Both the position numbers and the translations under genes were made by a program. Shown piece by piece: positions 23,418 to 34,692 of a stretch of DNA of 64,000 bases. This DNA comes from Acanthaster planci (Eukaryota; Echinodermata; Asteroidea; Valvatida; Acanthasteridae), in NCBI RefSeq assembly GCF_001949145.1, contig NW_019091540.1:11404-75403 (forward strand), written 5' to 3'. The notes under the pieces are model-generated. The model saw only the letters and a list, made by a program, of their open reading frames with translations, ran no database searches and was not told the DNA's origin. Positions within the stretch are counted from its first letter, which is position 1, and each line of letters begins with the position of its first letter.

Positions 23418-26053
23418 ATGACTGCAAACAGACGACTTCTCATTCTTCCACTTCTCGTTGCATTTCTCCTCCTCTCGTGCTTGGGGGTTGATTCTGGACA
23501 GACAGATGGGGATCAAGACATAAAACAAGACACAAAACCGAAGAAGAAAAAAGATATACGCGATTACAACGATGCTGACATGGAACGACTGTTCATGGAA
23601 TGGGAGGTGAGTTACCCATGGAACTATGGTTGGTTGTTCGAAACCTATGACCAGTTTGACATGCCTGAGTTGGGCTTTGCATCTAGAAATATGCTCTGTG
23701 TATGGAAGGGGAATGACATGAATGAGGTCTTGTTAGGGTATCAGGAGAAGGCTTTTCTGCAAATGTTTCACCCAAGAAAAGAAAGGTTTTCCATCATGCC
23801 CAGTGACTTATGAGATAGTTGTTGGGGAAAGAGTGCCATATACCTGTATACTGGTAGGTACCATGTATAGGGATGCCACTTGACACCCTGTACACAAACC
23901 CTATGGGACTGGTCTGAAAAATGTGTTTTTTGTCCAAAGCTTTTGGATTTTTTCCTCCTAAATTGAACTTTTCTGGATATGTTTTTGCTTTATAGGTCAC
24001 TGTAGGGAACAATTACTGGCATCTCGAACTCTTCCCGTTGTTGGCATTTGTGAATCATAAAGCTCATCTGCATACAAATATGCATTCCGCCTCATCTTGC
24101 GAGAACCCTAATTTGGGAATCATGCTAGTTTCCACCCATCTCATGCTGCCGTCTTTTTTGTAACGATTCTTCTCATTAGGCCTAATCTTTTTTCAGGAAC
24201 ATGAGGATGAACATGACCCTGATGACCTTTTGGAGCATGAGCGACCTCCTCCCAAAGTTGACCTGTCCCAGATTGACCCCAGCAACCCTGAGTCAGCAAT
24301 AAAACTGACCAAGAAGGGCAAGACTCTCATGATGTTTGTCACGGTGGCGGGAAACCCGACTGAGGAGGAGTCAGAAAAGATCACCAACCGCTGGCAAAGT
24401 ATGCTGTTCAATGCAAACTACCAGTTCAAGAGGTAGGCTGCCAGGCTGTGGTGTGTCCCCAATTCTTTTTTTTATGTTTTTTATCACTACAGTGCAGCAT
24501 GTACCCACTTGTGGATCTTGTCTGAGTAACTAGGACTCTACAAATCGCCCATTTTAACATTTGGTCATTGTTGTGCAATGGTTGAATCCAAGTACTCTCC
24601 AAAAGCTTTCCCTTGCATCAACTGATTCCACCATGTCCAAATGTTATAATGAGTGATCCGTAGAGTCCACGTTACTTGGACTAAGGCAGATCTAGTGGTG
24701 GGGGGGATGTTGTCACCCCAGGAAACATGCTAGCATTGTTTGTTTCATTTTTAATTACGAAATAATCGGCATTATTCCAGAATAAAACTACCATCTGCCA
24801 AGGGGAGGGGGTTCCAGATGAAAAATTCCATTCTCCCCAAACCATGGACTAAAGACATGGACACATGTATGTCACTTCATGTACCATGTAAGCCACTGTG
24901 CTGTGCTAATTCACTTTTTCATTTTGAATAATTGTACAGAAACCTTATTTTCTCATCTCACATTCAAGCCATTTTGTTTAATGAAGTCCTAAATGGAGTG
25001 TTTCAGTGATGATCTCCACAATCCCACTTAATTTGAGCAAGTGAATTTCAAGCTGGAGGGCTGTTACAGTTGCATCTATGGTGGCATGATCAGTACACAA
25101 ATTGTGCTCTATTTTATTTTAATCTTCTGTGGCTCGTGTTTCAACTTTTATACCTCAAGTCCATTCACCTTTTAGAAGCATGGCGGACACAATAGGAGGG
25201 CGCTATTTGATCTGGGTGAAATTTTTTGCGTTTATTCCAAATTTACCCACTTCAAATAGCGCCGTCCTATTGTGTCCGCCATGCTTCTAAAAGGCTAATG
25301 AGAATTTACTCAGTAATTTTGAAATGCACTGTCAAAGCCCTGGCTGACACTCTTTATTTTGGGCGTTATAATGTCATTAGTTTAGTTCATGTTCAAGAAA
25401 ACTTACGGTAGCCAACAGCTAGGCAGGTTCAGAAAGTTTTTAAAAAACTGCACAGAAATAATAGAGCTAACGAAATAACGTTTGAGTAACCTTCATGTTT
25501 TGATTTGTCCAGATATCCAGTGAGCAGTAATCGAGCTATCTTCCTGCTGTCAGATGGCAGTTTGGCCTGGGAAATCAAGGATTTCCTCATCCAACAGGAT
25601 GAATGCGAAGAGGTCACCATTGAAAGTCAGGTCTACTATGGCAAAGGATCGGGGAAAGAGGTAGATGGGAAAGCCAAGATCGTTGGCTTGGATGACGTCG
25701 GAGACGGTAAACCAGACAAGAAAAAGAAGAGCCAGCCAAAGGCGGCCAAACAGAAGACGAAATCTAAGGCTTCGTCGGGCAAGCCAGATGATTCCAAACA
25801 GGATTCTAAGAAAGATCGCACCAGGACAGTCGAACCAACCAAAGACAAGTCGGAGGAGAATGCTACGGGCAAAACCTCAAAGAGAGACTCAAAAGAAAGC
25901 AAGAAGGAAGACAAAATATTGTCGGAAGATGTAGAAAAAGACAAGGATGGCATCTTCTTCCAGCAAAATGATGAGGACACAGGGGACAAAGAGCTTGGTG
26001 ATCCCACTGACAAGGCTAGCGCCGAAAAGGACAAACAAAAAGAGGAATTATAA
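23418..26053 (+). CDS. MESD: MESD, LRP-receptor chaperone of the ER (3 exons)
   Basis: MESD folds the beta-propeller/EGF modules of LRP-family receptors and so is needed for Wnt co-receptor surface delivery. Exons 23418-23606, 24197-24432 and 25513-26053 join in frame to 321 residues. Residues 1-28 form a signal peptide (RRLLILPLLVAFLLLSCLG core). Exon 1 ends with KKKDIRDYNDADMERLFMEWE, the conserved start of mature MESD. Exon 2 carries IDPSNPESAIKLTKKGKTLM and MFVTVAGNPTEEESEKIT; exon 3 starts RYPVSSNRAIFLLSDGSLAW and EIKDFLIQQDECEEVT. The core is complete. The tail after GKGSG is about 130 residues of Lys/Asp/Glu/Ser-rich sequence, far longer than in mammals (whole human protein about 234), and ends KEEL, an ER-retrieval signal equivalent to the vertebrate REDL. 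An in-frame ATG at 23400 is an alternative start. Intron 2 contains a near-perfect palindrome. Confidence 0.95.
23868..24030 (+). repeat. Dispersed repeat, TTGACACCCTG family, + copy in MESD intron 1
   Basis: ATGCCACTTGACACCCTGTA, CACAAACCCTATGGGACTGG, TCTGAAAAA and GGTCACTGTAGGGAACAA match 21481-21700 in order. It is a non-coding copy inside MESD intron 1. Confidence 0.75.
25168..25294. mobile_element. Long palindrome (fold-back) in MESD intron 2
   Basis: Arms 25168-25210 and 25252-25294 are 43 bases each with one mismatch: CCTTTTAGAAGCATGGCGGA, CACAATAGGAGGGCGCTATTTGA. The 41-base spacer is itself partly inverted (GGGTGAAATTT / AAATTTACCCA). Could form a very stable hairpin in RNA or extruded DNA. 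Probably a miniature inverted-repeat element; the GAGGGCGCTATT part also appears in the repeat at 38575. Confidence 0.85.
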
Positions 26054-26375
26054 ACCCAATTACATCAAAGGCAAAGAAAAATAACATTAGCCTTTAAATG
26101 TTGTGGCAGGATTTTTCTTTTACTTGCTCTATTGGTGCAGTGGCATTCCCAACAACTCTTACAATATCCAAGGATTTGGGTGATTCTCTTTTTGCTTATT
26201 TCAGAGGCTTTGGCAGTGAATACTCAGAATATTAGCATACCTTGAAGTTTTTTACACTCATGTTTTTTACTTTCATTTGTCCTTTTTAGGGGGTAACCCT
26301 TCAAGGTTTAAAAATTACTTTCACTCGGATGCAAATCAACAATTCTGATGAAATGTTTGCAGTAAGTATGTGGGT

Positions 26376-26533
26376 GATTCACAACAGTGTGCCTCCATGA
26401 GTTTGCAACACCGTGGTCAATCACAATAAGCGAAATCTGTCGACACAGTGCATGTATGGAAACGGTTGACAGATTTCACGCATTGCGATGGGCCAACGCC
26501 TTGTAAACTCTTGGAGGCGCACTATTGTAAATC
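26376..26533. mobile_element. Fold-back element, GATTCACAA-ended family, copy 1
   Basis: Left GATTCACAACAGTGTGCCTC then CATGAGTTTGCAA; right, reverse-complemented, GATTTACAATAGTGCGCCTC then CAAGAGTTTACAAGG. Arms also share the CGAAATCTGTC / GACAGATTTC part near the centre. Relatives start at 45819 and at 53464. Confidence 0.75.
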
Positions 26534-27149
26534 GCCGGTATTGAAGTTGAGGGAAGATGTTCAGCAGTACTAAGAAACCCACCAAAATAATTTTCACCCT
26601 TCAAGAGAAAGTAAGCACTTAATTTTGAAGTACATGGAAATTTGCTTTTTCTGTTGAGTTTTTATAAATAGTAATCTTAGATTTTATTATCATACAAGTG
26701 GACATGGCTTATTTAGATTTAATACCTCAAATTATTAACCTTTCTTGTCCCTTTGGATTTCACAGGGTGTTATCTAGTTTTCTAGTTCAACAAATCTTCA
26801 ATTGAAAATGCTTATTACTGGTGTTCGTGGCCACCACCACAAAAGAAGTACGTTTACCCTAATGTAACCATGAGTTCTGGCGGAGTTCTTGAACATTTGC
26901 CTGCCTTCCATTCGTTTTACAATTTGCACGTGTTGTATATTTATTTGGGATTAGTTGATGGAAAATGATTCCATATGCTTGACAAAAGTGCCTCTAGGTA
27001 CGTGAATTTCGTGCTACATTCAAACATTAAAAAATAAGAAACTCACTCTTGGTAAAGTCCACGCAGAATTGGGATTATGCAGAAACTGTACTTAGAGCAT
27101 GAAAAAAATGCGACCAAACGTCACACTAGTTCAAATACAATATCTTGGT

Positions 27150-27155
27150 TTTATT
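27150..27155 (-). terminator. Candidate SIN3A poly(A) signal (AATAAA)
   Basis: TTTATT on the + strand, in the right orientation for SIN3A, about 1.75 kb beyond its stop codon. Nearer candidates may exist; choice is by position and the gene-free sequence between. Confidence 0.3.
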
Positions 27156-27402
27156 TTCAGAAGTTCCTACACTGAAATACTTGTTTACTTTGTACAAATA
27201 TCCCAAAAATATTAAAATCACTCCATTTCTGAAAATCTTGACACTTGTACTTGGAAGATTCTTCACTATGATGACAGTAATGCCCATCACGTTAACTTGT
27301 GACAAGCTCCTCTTGTACTGTTGACCGGAAGTTTCACGTTTCTTCCGGTCATCTTTGGAATAACTCCTTTCCAAATGAAAAACATCACCTTTAATAGATT
27401 TC

Positions 27403-27412
27403 AATAAATAAA
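27403..27412 (+). terminator. Candidate MESD poly(A) signal (two overlapping AATAAA)
   Basis: AATAAATAAA about 1.35 kb past the MESD stop. It lies to the right of the proposed SIN3A signal at 27150, so use of both would give antisense-overlapping 3' ends. Confidence 0.35.
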
Positions 27413-28901
27413 TACAGAATGGGACTTTTCCAAGTGTGAATGTTCTAGTTCAGGGTTTCATTTTTCCATCTCAATAACAATGATTTCTGGAAACTATTTT
27501 GTCGGTCTTTTCATTCTTGCTACTCTTGAAACTCGCAAATAACACTGGAACTGTAGGAGACGATCTTTGAGAGATTCGTCAATGTTTCACTGATCAGGAG
27601 ATCAACAATTTCTATCGTGGCAACTGGGGTTACCCTCTGCCTTGATTTCAAATTTCACTGTACAGAACCCAACAATTGGCACAGGGAAAGTTCTGTTTTT
27701 GGCAGCTTATATTGGGTCTGGCAATTGGATTTGGTTGGACTGTGATTCAACAAGGCATTTAAAAAAATCAACCGATAAGCTCTTTGTTGGGAAGTCCTCG
27801 GCTAAATTGGGGAACAGAATCAACAAAAGAACATTCAACAAGTGGACCCAAACATGGCACTGCCTGAAATGTAACATGGTAGTTTTCTGCTAAAAATTGC
27901 CCCCTCGCCCCCCCTCTGGACTGAGGAAAATTGACAAATCGGAACTCATGAACACGACCTAATCTAGAATGTTCCAACTAAATCTATTGTAATCCTTCAC
28001 CTAGAGTGAAATGGAAGTGATAACCAATACAAACGATGAACTTTTTACAATACTCTTTAAAAACCTCAGAGGAGAGAACTGAGTGACAAAAATACACAGC
28101 ACTATTTTCAAGTTTGTAATCGACTTGGACTTCAACCCCCATTTGTTGTGAAAATAACTACAATAAAATAGCTTTTCAGAGCTGTACACAGGCAACATCT
28201 CAAATCCCTAGCCAATTCGTTTCATCAGCTTTTCGTCCTCAAAGTCAGCTTTTATCAAAACTGAACATTTAAAAAAGAGTATTCACACATTATGGCTGAA
28301 GCTAGAACCTACATGTCGGTTTCAAGTACACATTCACATCTACACTGTCAAAACGGAGCCAATTTTCTGGAATCGTGACAGAAACTCTACAGAAAAACTA
28401 TAAAAAATGTGTTGATTACATTACATGAAGCTACAAATGGAATACTTTGTGTTACATTAATTTTAGTTTAGTTTGATATCAATCGAAGTCACGTCAAAAG
28501 TTCTGTACACTGTTTCTTTTTGTCCTTCAAATGTATTTACAAGGAATAAATGGCTATTTTTGTTTACAAAATATTCACAGACTGAGAAGTATTGTGTGTT
28601 TTGACAGTCGGTGACAGACAACGGCATGTTGGACACACCATTACCTTTTTTTTACTCCTGTGATTTGCGAAAACCCACAAAAGACAGTGTCAACTATTTG
28701 CCTGGCATTTCGTCCCAAATAAGATTTGTTTACATTTTAACTGATGAGTCGCAAACATGCTCCAAGGCTCACATCTCCTTCACTGATACATGACAAGCAA
28801 TCCTCTTTGTGACGGGGAAAAAATATGAGACACGTGCCCTAAATCTCGTCAGTCTTTAAATATTGAATTTCAGGGGGAGGGTTATGAAGTGCGAGCCACT
28901 T

Positions 28902-31900
28902 TCAGGAAGTACCACTTCCCGATACCTTTGGGGGTTCCGTCTCATAGTAGTCAACAATGAACTTCCGCCTAATCCCATTGGCTGATTTGACCTCTTTGAC
29001 GGTGGTCTCGCAGGGCACAAGATCGTCCACTTTCCCCAGGAACCAGTTCTCCACATCGGCCTCCTGCCGTCTGCTGATGTGGCTGCTTTTCCAAGCATCC
29101 AGGAACTTGTTGAAACGGGCAGCCAGGCGCTCTGTCACCCGCCAATGTGACTGAAACCAGAGAGACAGAATTATTGGTACTAGTAAACCCTGGTGTGTGC
29201 TCACTGGTCAGGAATACTGAAAGGTTACTGATAGCCCTGACCATCCTAGATGCTTCGAAATCTGCCAGGTTTTGGAGAATTTACAAACTTTATAGCAAAA
29301 TTTCCCCAAGGATTAGGGAGAAGAATCTCATAACAAATGTTGAAATTCTATATTATGATGTACTTCTCAGCTACATTCAGTAACGTGCAGAACAATTAGG
29401 GCTCTCTTTTCCAATTTATGAGAACTTACTGGAAATCTTGTTATCAACTCCCACCATTTGAGTCAAGTTTTACCCCAAATGTTGCCAAATAGAATTAACC
29501 TTTCAACCATCAAACTCCTTTAAACGATCTATACAATTCTACAGAATGTTCAAGAAGTGAGGTCACTTACTTCTCTGGCTTTCTTGAGTGCAGTCCTCCT
29601 GTACATGTAGTCCTCTGAGTTAACCACATAGACCATCTTGTAGGAGTTGAGGTTGAACTTGCACTCCATGTTGTTGACCATGTCCACGCCTTCCAGCGGA
29701 TCCACCTCCTTCTTCTCCGCCCCCTTCTCCTTGGCCGGTTTGGCCTTCTCTTCGGTCGGACTGGGCTCCTCCTCTTCTTTTTGCCCCGCCTCCAAAGGGG
29801 GCGTTCCCTCGTCTTTGGCATTTTCCTTGGCCTTTGTCGCGTCCTCCTTCTCGTCCGTGTCCTCAGGTTTCTTGTCCTGATTGGGCTTGTCGGCTTCCTC
29901 AGTTTTCTCCTGACTGTTGTCAGCCTCTGAGGGGCGGCTTTCCTCAGTGACGGCTTTCTGCTGCCGTGTCCTTCGGATATTCCTAAAATCATGAGAATAA
30001 CCGCACCCGACACAAAGTACCAAAATCAGTCACTGAATTGATTGTTGTTGCATCCATACCAAGACATTTGTGGTACAGTTTCAATGGACAATTTGGTATT
30101 CATCAACGGAATGCTGCTGCAATCTGCCCTATGAAGTTGCACAGTACAATTGGTTGAATTCTTTACTCTGAAGACCAATTTCCTAATAACAATTCCCATC
30201 TTCAGCATAATGAAACCAAAACAAAACATTTCTGAAGTCATATCCTTCACCCTAACAGTCCTCAATCCTTCATCTGTTGGAGGACTGAGGACTGTTAGGG
30301 TTAAACAAAACCATCACAGCTTCATTAAAAGAAGAAACTACTCGCCAAAGAACTCAGCTAATGACTTACAACTAAAATAGATAGCGGTGTGATCTTAAGG
30401 TACCCAGTCAAAAATCTCTCTTCTGACAAGCACCTCTGGACAAAAGTATTGACAAATTGGGAGGAACCACTGACACTGGGCTGGATATCTCAGTTGGTAG
30501 AGCACCCATGCTGTATTGAGAGGTCGCAAGGTCAAACCAAGTTACAGTCAATTTTTTCGCTCATCATCTTTGTTTCCCAGTACGATTGAAAAAAAAGCTT
30601 GCTAGAACTGCCGAGGCTCACCCCCAGGATCAACCTGCCACCCACCTGGTCAGGAAGACGGGCTTTTTGGCCAGCTGGTCCCTCAGTTCTGCCGAGGTGT
30701 CCTCGCCGTTCACAAACTTCTCCACGTAGTCTGACCACTTCTCGACCTCCACTGGGTCATCGCTGTGATCCTCCTCTGTGTCCAGAAGCTCAATGGTCAA
30801 CTTCCTGTCACTCTTATTCTGTCATATGAAGGAGAAAAAACTTAACCTGAATGAGAAATCTCCAGACATAGAGCAATTTATGACTTAGTGAACTTTTAAA
30901 TTTCTTTTATTTTCCCCTACAGGGCACTCATTTTGTTCTCAACTGATAAAAATGAGTTCAACAAAAATGAGCTTAGCATTAACATTAACCTCAACTATAA
31001 ATTTTTCCCAAGAGGCTTTCTGAATCCTCCCAAATCCTGACATCTCCCAAGCATTCTGAAGGATCTGCTAGGGTCAGGGTTTACTCATGGGCGAAAACCT
31101 GATTAGACAGAGCAAAGAAAAATCAACTTGACATGAAAAAGTTGAAACCTAGTTGGGCTACACCACCAAAAGCACTGTTTTGTTATTGACCATTTATCAG
31201 CCTCAAGATGGACCAAGAGAGGGTGTAATTTTCCAAGTAACAGCAGCTCCTTTGGTGTGAACTGCACGTCACTGGTTCACAAACAACAATGAATTGCATG
31301 CATTGCGGCTGCATCGCTACCAACCAAATTAATTGCCTACCAACATGACTCTTTTCAACCAATGAGGGGGTACTTCTGCTCAAAGCGGAGCGACCCACAA
31401 AAACTCAGTTGCCTTCTCATACAAAGCCACTTGATCAACAAATGTCGTCAAAGTTTGTACAGCCTACAGAATTCCTCGCTCAGGTGAGAGACTCACATAG
31501 AGGACTTTGAAGCAGTTCTCGTCTGCCAGCAGCTGCTCTGCCCTCCGCTGATACGCTGACTCGGCACTGAGGCGGGCCGCAGCCGACGAGTGTGATCCCC
31601 CAGCTCCTCCCGACTTCATCTCGGCCAGGTACTGCTCCATGACACTGATGCAGGTGTCCTCAGAGACAATGTGCTGCAGCTGTCACCATGAATACAATGC
31701 ATATTCATCAGTTAATTGTCCAAGTGATGAATATGCAAGTACTACTTGTATTCCATGACAAGTATCCGAGCACTAGATAACCATGCATGTATCATCTTCT
31801 GCACTTTCCCTGTCGTATCGGAAATTCGCAACGAAAGTAAAATTTCCAAATCCCCCCCCAAAAAAAAGTTTGGTAAAAAAAACCTAAACTAATTCCAACT

Positions 31901-34692
31901 GCTGATAACAAAACCTTTGTTCCTGATTCTTGTACTGTACATTCTGTATTTATTACCCACTAACCTAGCATGCAAAGGTATCATCTGACATTAAGCTGAA
32001 AATGAAACCTTTTGCACCACCGACTGAATCTTGGAAAAGCAATTGGGCAAGTTAAGTAATATTTTGAAAAAGCGACCGAAAGGTAAGGTCGGCAGATTTG
32101 TCATTCGTATGCAGCAACGGTTCAAAGCTCACCTGACGAACAATGTTCTGCACCACTTTATCCATGGTGAACGCGATGTACGCGTGAATCCCAAACATCT
32201 CACGAAGCTGGTCCTCAAATGCATTACTCTCCATGTTACCGTCAAGAAGATTACGCACCATGTCAAGGAATGCTGGGTAATATTCCTCAGGTTCAATCTC
32301 CACTGGTGAAGAGCACAGGACAGTATTGCAATATCAGTATAGTTCAGCCACAGTGTGTTGGAATCTCATTTGAAGTGGCTGAGGTTCATATGCAACTAAA
32401 GGCTTTAGCACGTTGACGGCTGCGCATAATTTCAAAGGGACGTTTTGCCAAGCATTGTACGCATGCGCGCTTATCTGATAAGTACCTTTCAGGAGTCTAT
32501 TTGAACATGAGCATTTGGTGGATGTATACCCTCACTACTACCAGCAGCGTGTTTATTGTGTTCTTTAGTGATGCTAGTCTATTCAATTTACGTTACAATA
32601 GCCTTTCATTTCCTACATGTATACTCGTAGTGGCAGACTCCGGTACACCTGTTACTACAAGTATACTCGTAGTCAGCAGTCAATGTGTTAACAACTGTGG
32701 CATGTTTTTTCTCTGATAACTATCCACAATGTGCAAAGCTGTTGAGGGCAAATTGGGCTGTTCATGAGAGACCCATGATTGGATGAGTCTGCAGCTGTCT
32801 AACCGTGTCTGAATGACTTGGCTACAACTCGCAACAACACACATCTCTGTGGGAAACTGCTGTAGCCACTAGCCAGTAGTTTCACAGTATTCTTGACGAC
32901 CAATGAGAAGCAACCGCCCTGAGTGCAATCCTTACACGATCTTGGAGACCCATATGACAGGATATGCCACAGGAGAGTGTTGCAGATTATGCGTGATCAC
33001 TCAATCAGTGATTTCAAAAATAGAAACAGGTTTAGGTGGCAAAATAGACAATAAATTCTCCGAGTCTTACAGAGTGATCTTCATATTCACAGCACTACAG
33101 TTGATAGCATTAACAGAACCCACACTTCCAGATTTCATTCGGCCAAGAAAACTTCTCCACATGGGGCTCCGCAACATTTAAAAGTTCAAGCACACAATAC
33201 AGACCTGCCAACCAGGTCGTACTCCTTCCTGATGTCAGGCATTACCACAATAGATTAAAAGGTATTTAAATGAGCCTTCAGTTCATTTAGATTTTTAATC
33301 TATTGTGTGGTAATGCCAAAACTCAGGAAGGAGTACGGCATCTTGGCAGGTCTGATAATAATGTGCCCATTTCCTGAGAGGGATGGATTATGACATCTTC
33401 ACACGGCTCCTCCTACAACTTGTCTCTTGGGAGCTGGGGTCAACAGCTTTCATACAGAGTTGCCAAAGAGACAGTCAAATTCACAGAATGTAGCAAGGAT
33501 TAGAAACAAGCCAATACTCACATGGCTGTTTCAGGCCCAGTGCCACGGCTGTGGACTCCTTTGCTGCCTTACGGTTAGGACCGCCCTCCGCCTTGGCGAT
33601 AATCTCTGCCCTCTCGTACATCTTCTGCAGTCTGTCGCACAAGATGTAGTGCAGCCTCATGAACAGGTACCAGTTGTTATTGACAAAGAACAGGTGGTAT
33701 ACATCATCCTGGGGAAAATGGACAAGAGGTCAAAAAAGGATGCCATTCTCTTGAGCCTAAATCCTTGAATATGGTACCCATTCTAAACTTAAAGCATTTG
33801 AAGCAAGATATGGGACAGAGGACCCCCCCTTTGTGTTGGTCATTGTTTGATCGGAATCTCAGGAATTCTTGACTGACTTTTAGGTGGGATGTGTTAGGTA
33901 ACAATAGTCTAGAGTGTGTCTAGGGATTGGACAGGTATTGGGGGGGGGGTACCCGTCCATCCCATATCTTACCTGGTATAACTTATAGTTGCATAAAAAA
34001 GAATTTCAGTCAAATGGACGAGATACAATCAATAATAATAAAGGTATTTAGGTCATTCCACAAGGTTGGGGCACAATTTGTGACAGTGTCCATTGTTACA
34101 TGGGTTCCGTTAAAATAAACAGCTATTTCCCTGGATTCCAAATTATACATCTTGCAAGGCTGAATACAGAGATGTGTGTTACTTTCACAGAGTAAATGAC
34201 CGACTCTACAGGTCATGACAGGTGGTAAAAGTTACTCGTGTAACAAGGACGCCGTCACAAATTGTGCCCCAACCTCATGGAATGACCCATTTATAGAGCG
34301 CCTTCAACATGGATTAAAGTGCTGCACATCAAAGGAAAAAGGCAATAAAACAACAAAAAGGCAAAGGTTTAATGAGAAGGCTGACTGAAAAGGAATATCT
34401 TAATTAAGATTTTTCTTAAAGACTGCAGTTGAGCAAAGTATGTTCACATTAGATTTATAACACATTGCTGATTTTCAAAGTACGCAACTGCATGAGGCAT
34501 GATTTTCTGATGAAGAGACATGAAATGACTGCAACTCCGAGAGCATTTATGTTTCACTCACCGAGTCCCAGGCAGTGTCATCACAGGGCCCGTTGGTCAT
34601 CATGAGAGATGCCTTCTTGCTCTCTTTCTGTGATGAGACATTCTCGGATGGTGCGGTATCCATCCCAGCCAGAGCGATAGCAGCTTCAACGG
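28902..34692 (-). CDS. SIN3A: SIN3A C-terminal part (exons 17-23)
   Basis: About residues 897-1397. Exon 17 is a variable Ser/Ala-rich linker. Exons 18-21 carry the conserved Sin3 C-terminal domain: [74 protein letters not shown] and [12 protein letters not shown]. Exon 22 (137 codons) contains a ~90-residue Lys/Glu/Asp-rich insert, longer than in human SIN3A, followed by the conserved [20 protein letters not shown] motif. Exon 23 ends the protein with [10 protein letters not shown] and a stop at 28902-28904. The acidic/lysine insert probably accounts for part of the extra length. Confidence 0.93.

Larger units (their letters stand above)
26054..28901. other. Convergent 3' region MESD / SIN3A
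   Basis: No third gene is visible. It contains a fold-back element at 26376-26533, tandem + strand AATAAA signals for MESD at 27403-27412, and a - strand AATAAA for SIN3A at 27150-27155. The long, simple A/T-rich tract from about 27100 to 28900 is consistent with a long SIN3A 3' UTR. Open frames are short and unconvincing. Confidence 0.55.

Noticed and set aside
25636-26034. 132-residue - strand open frame
   Set aside because: It lies wholly antisense to MESD exon 3; the Ser-rich composition mirrors the Lys/Glu-rich coding strand.
29567-30013. 148-residue Arg-rich - strand frame and a + strand Ser-rich frame
   Set aside because: Both are out-of-frame shadows of SIN3A exon 22; the in-phase frame carries the conserved [10 protein letters not shown] motif.
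30478-30545. Possible tRNA gene
   Set aside because: Good D arm/A box but the T arm is degenerate and the acceptor stem does not close.
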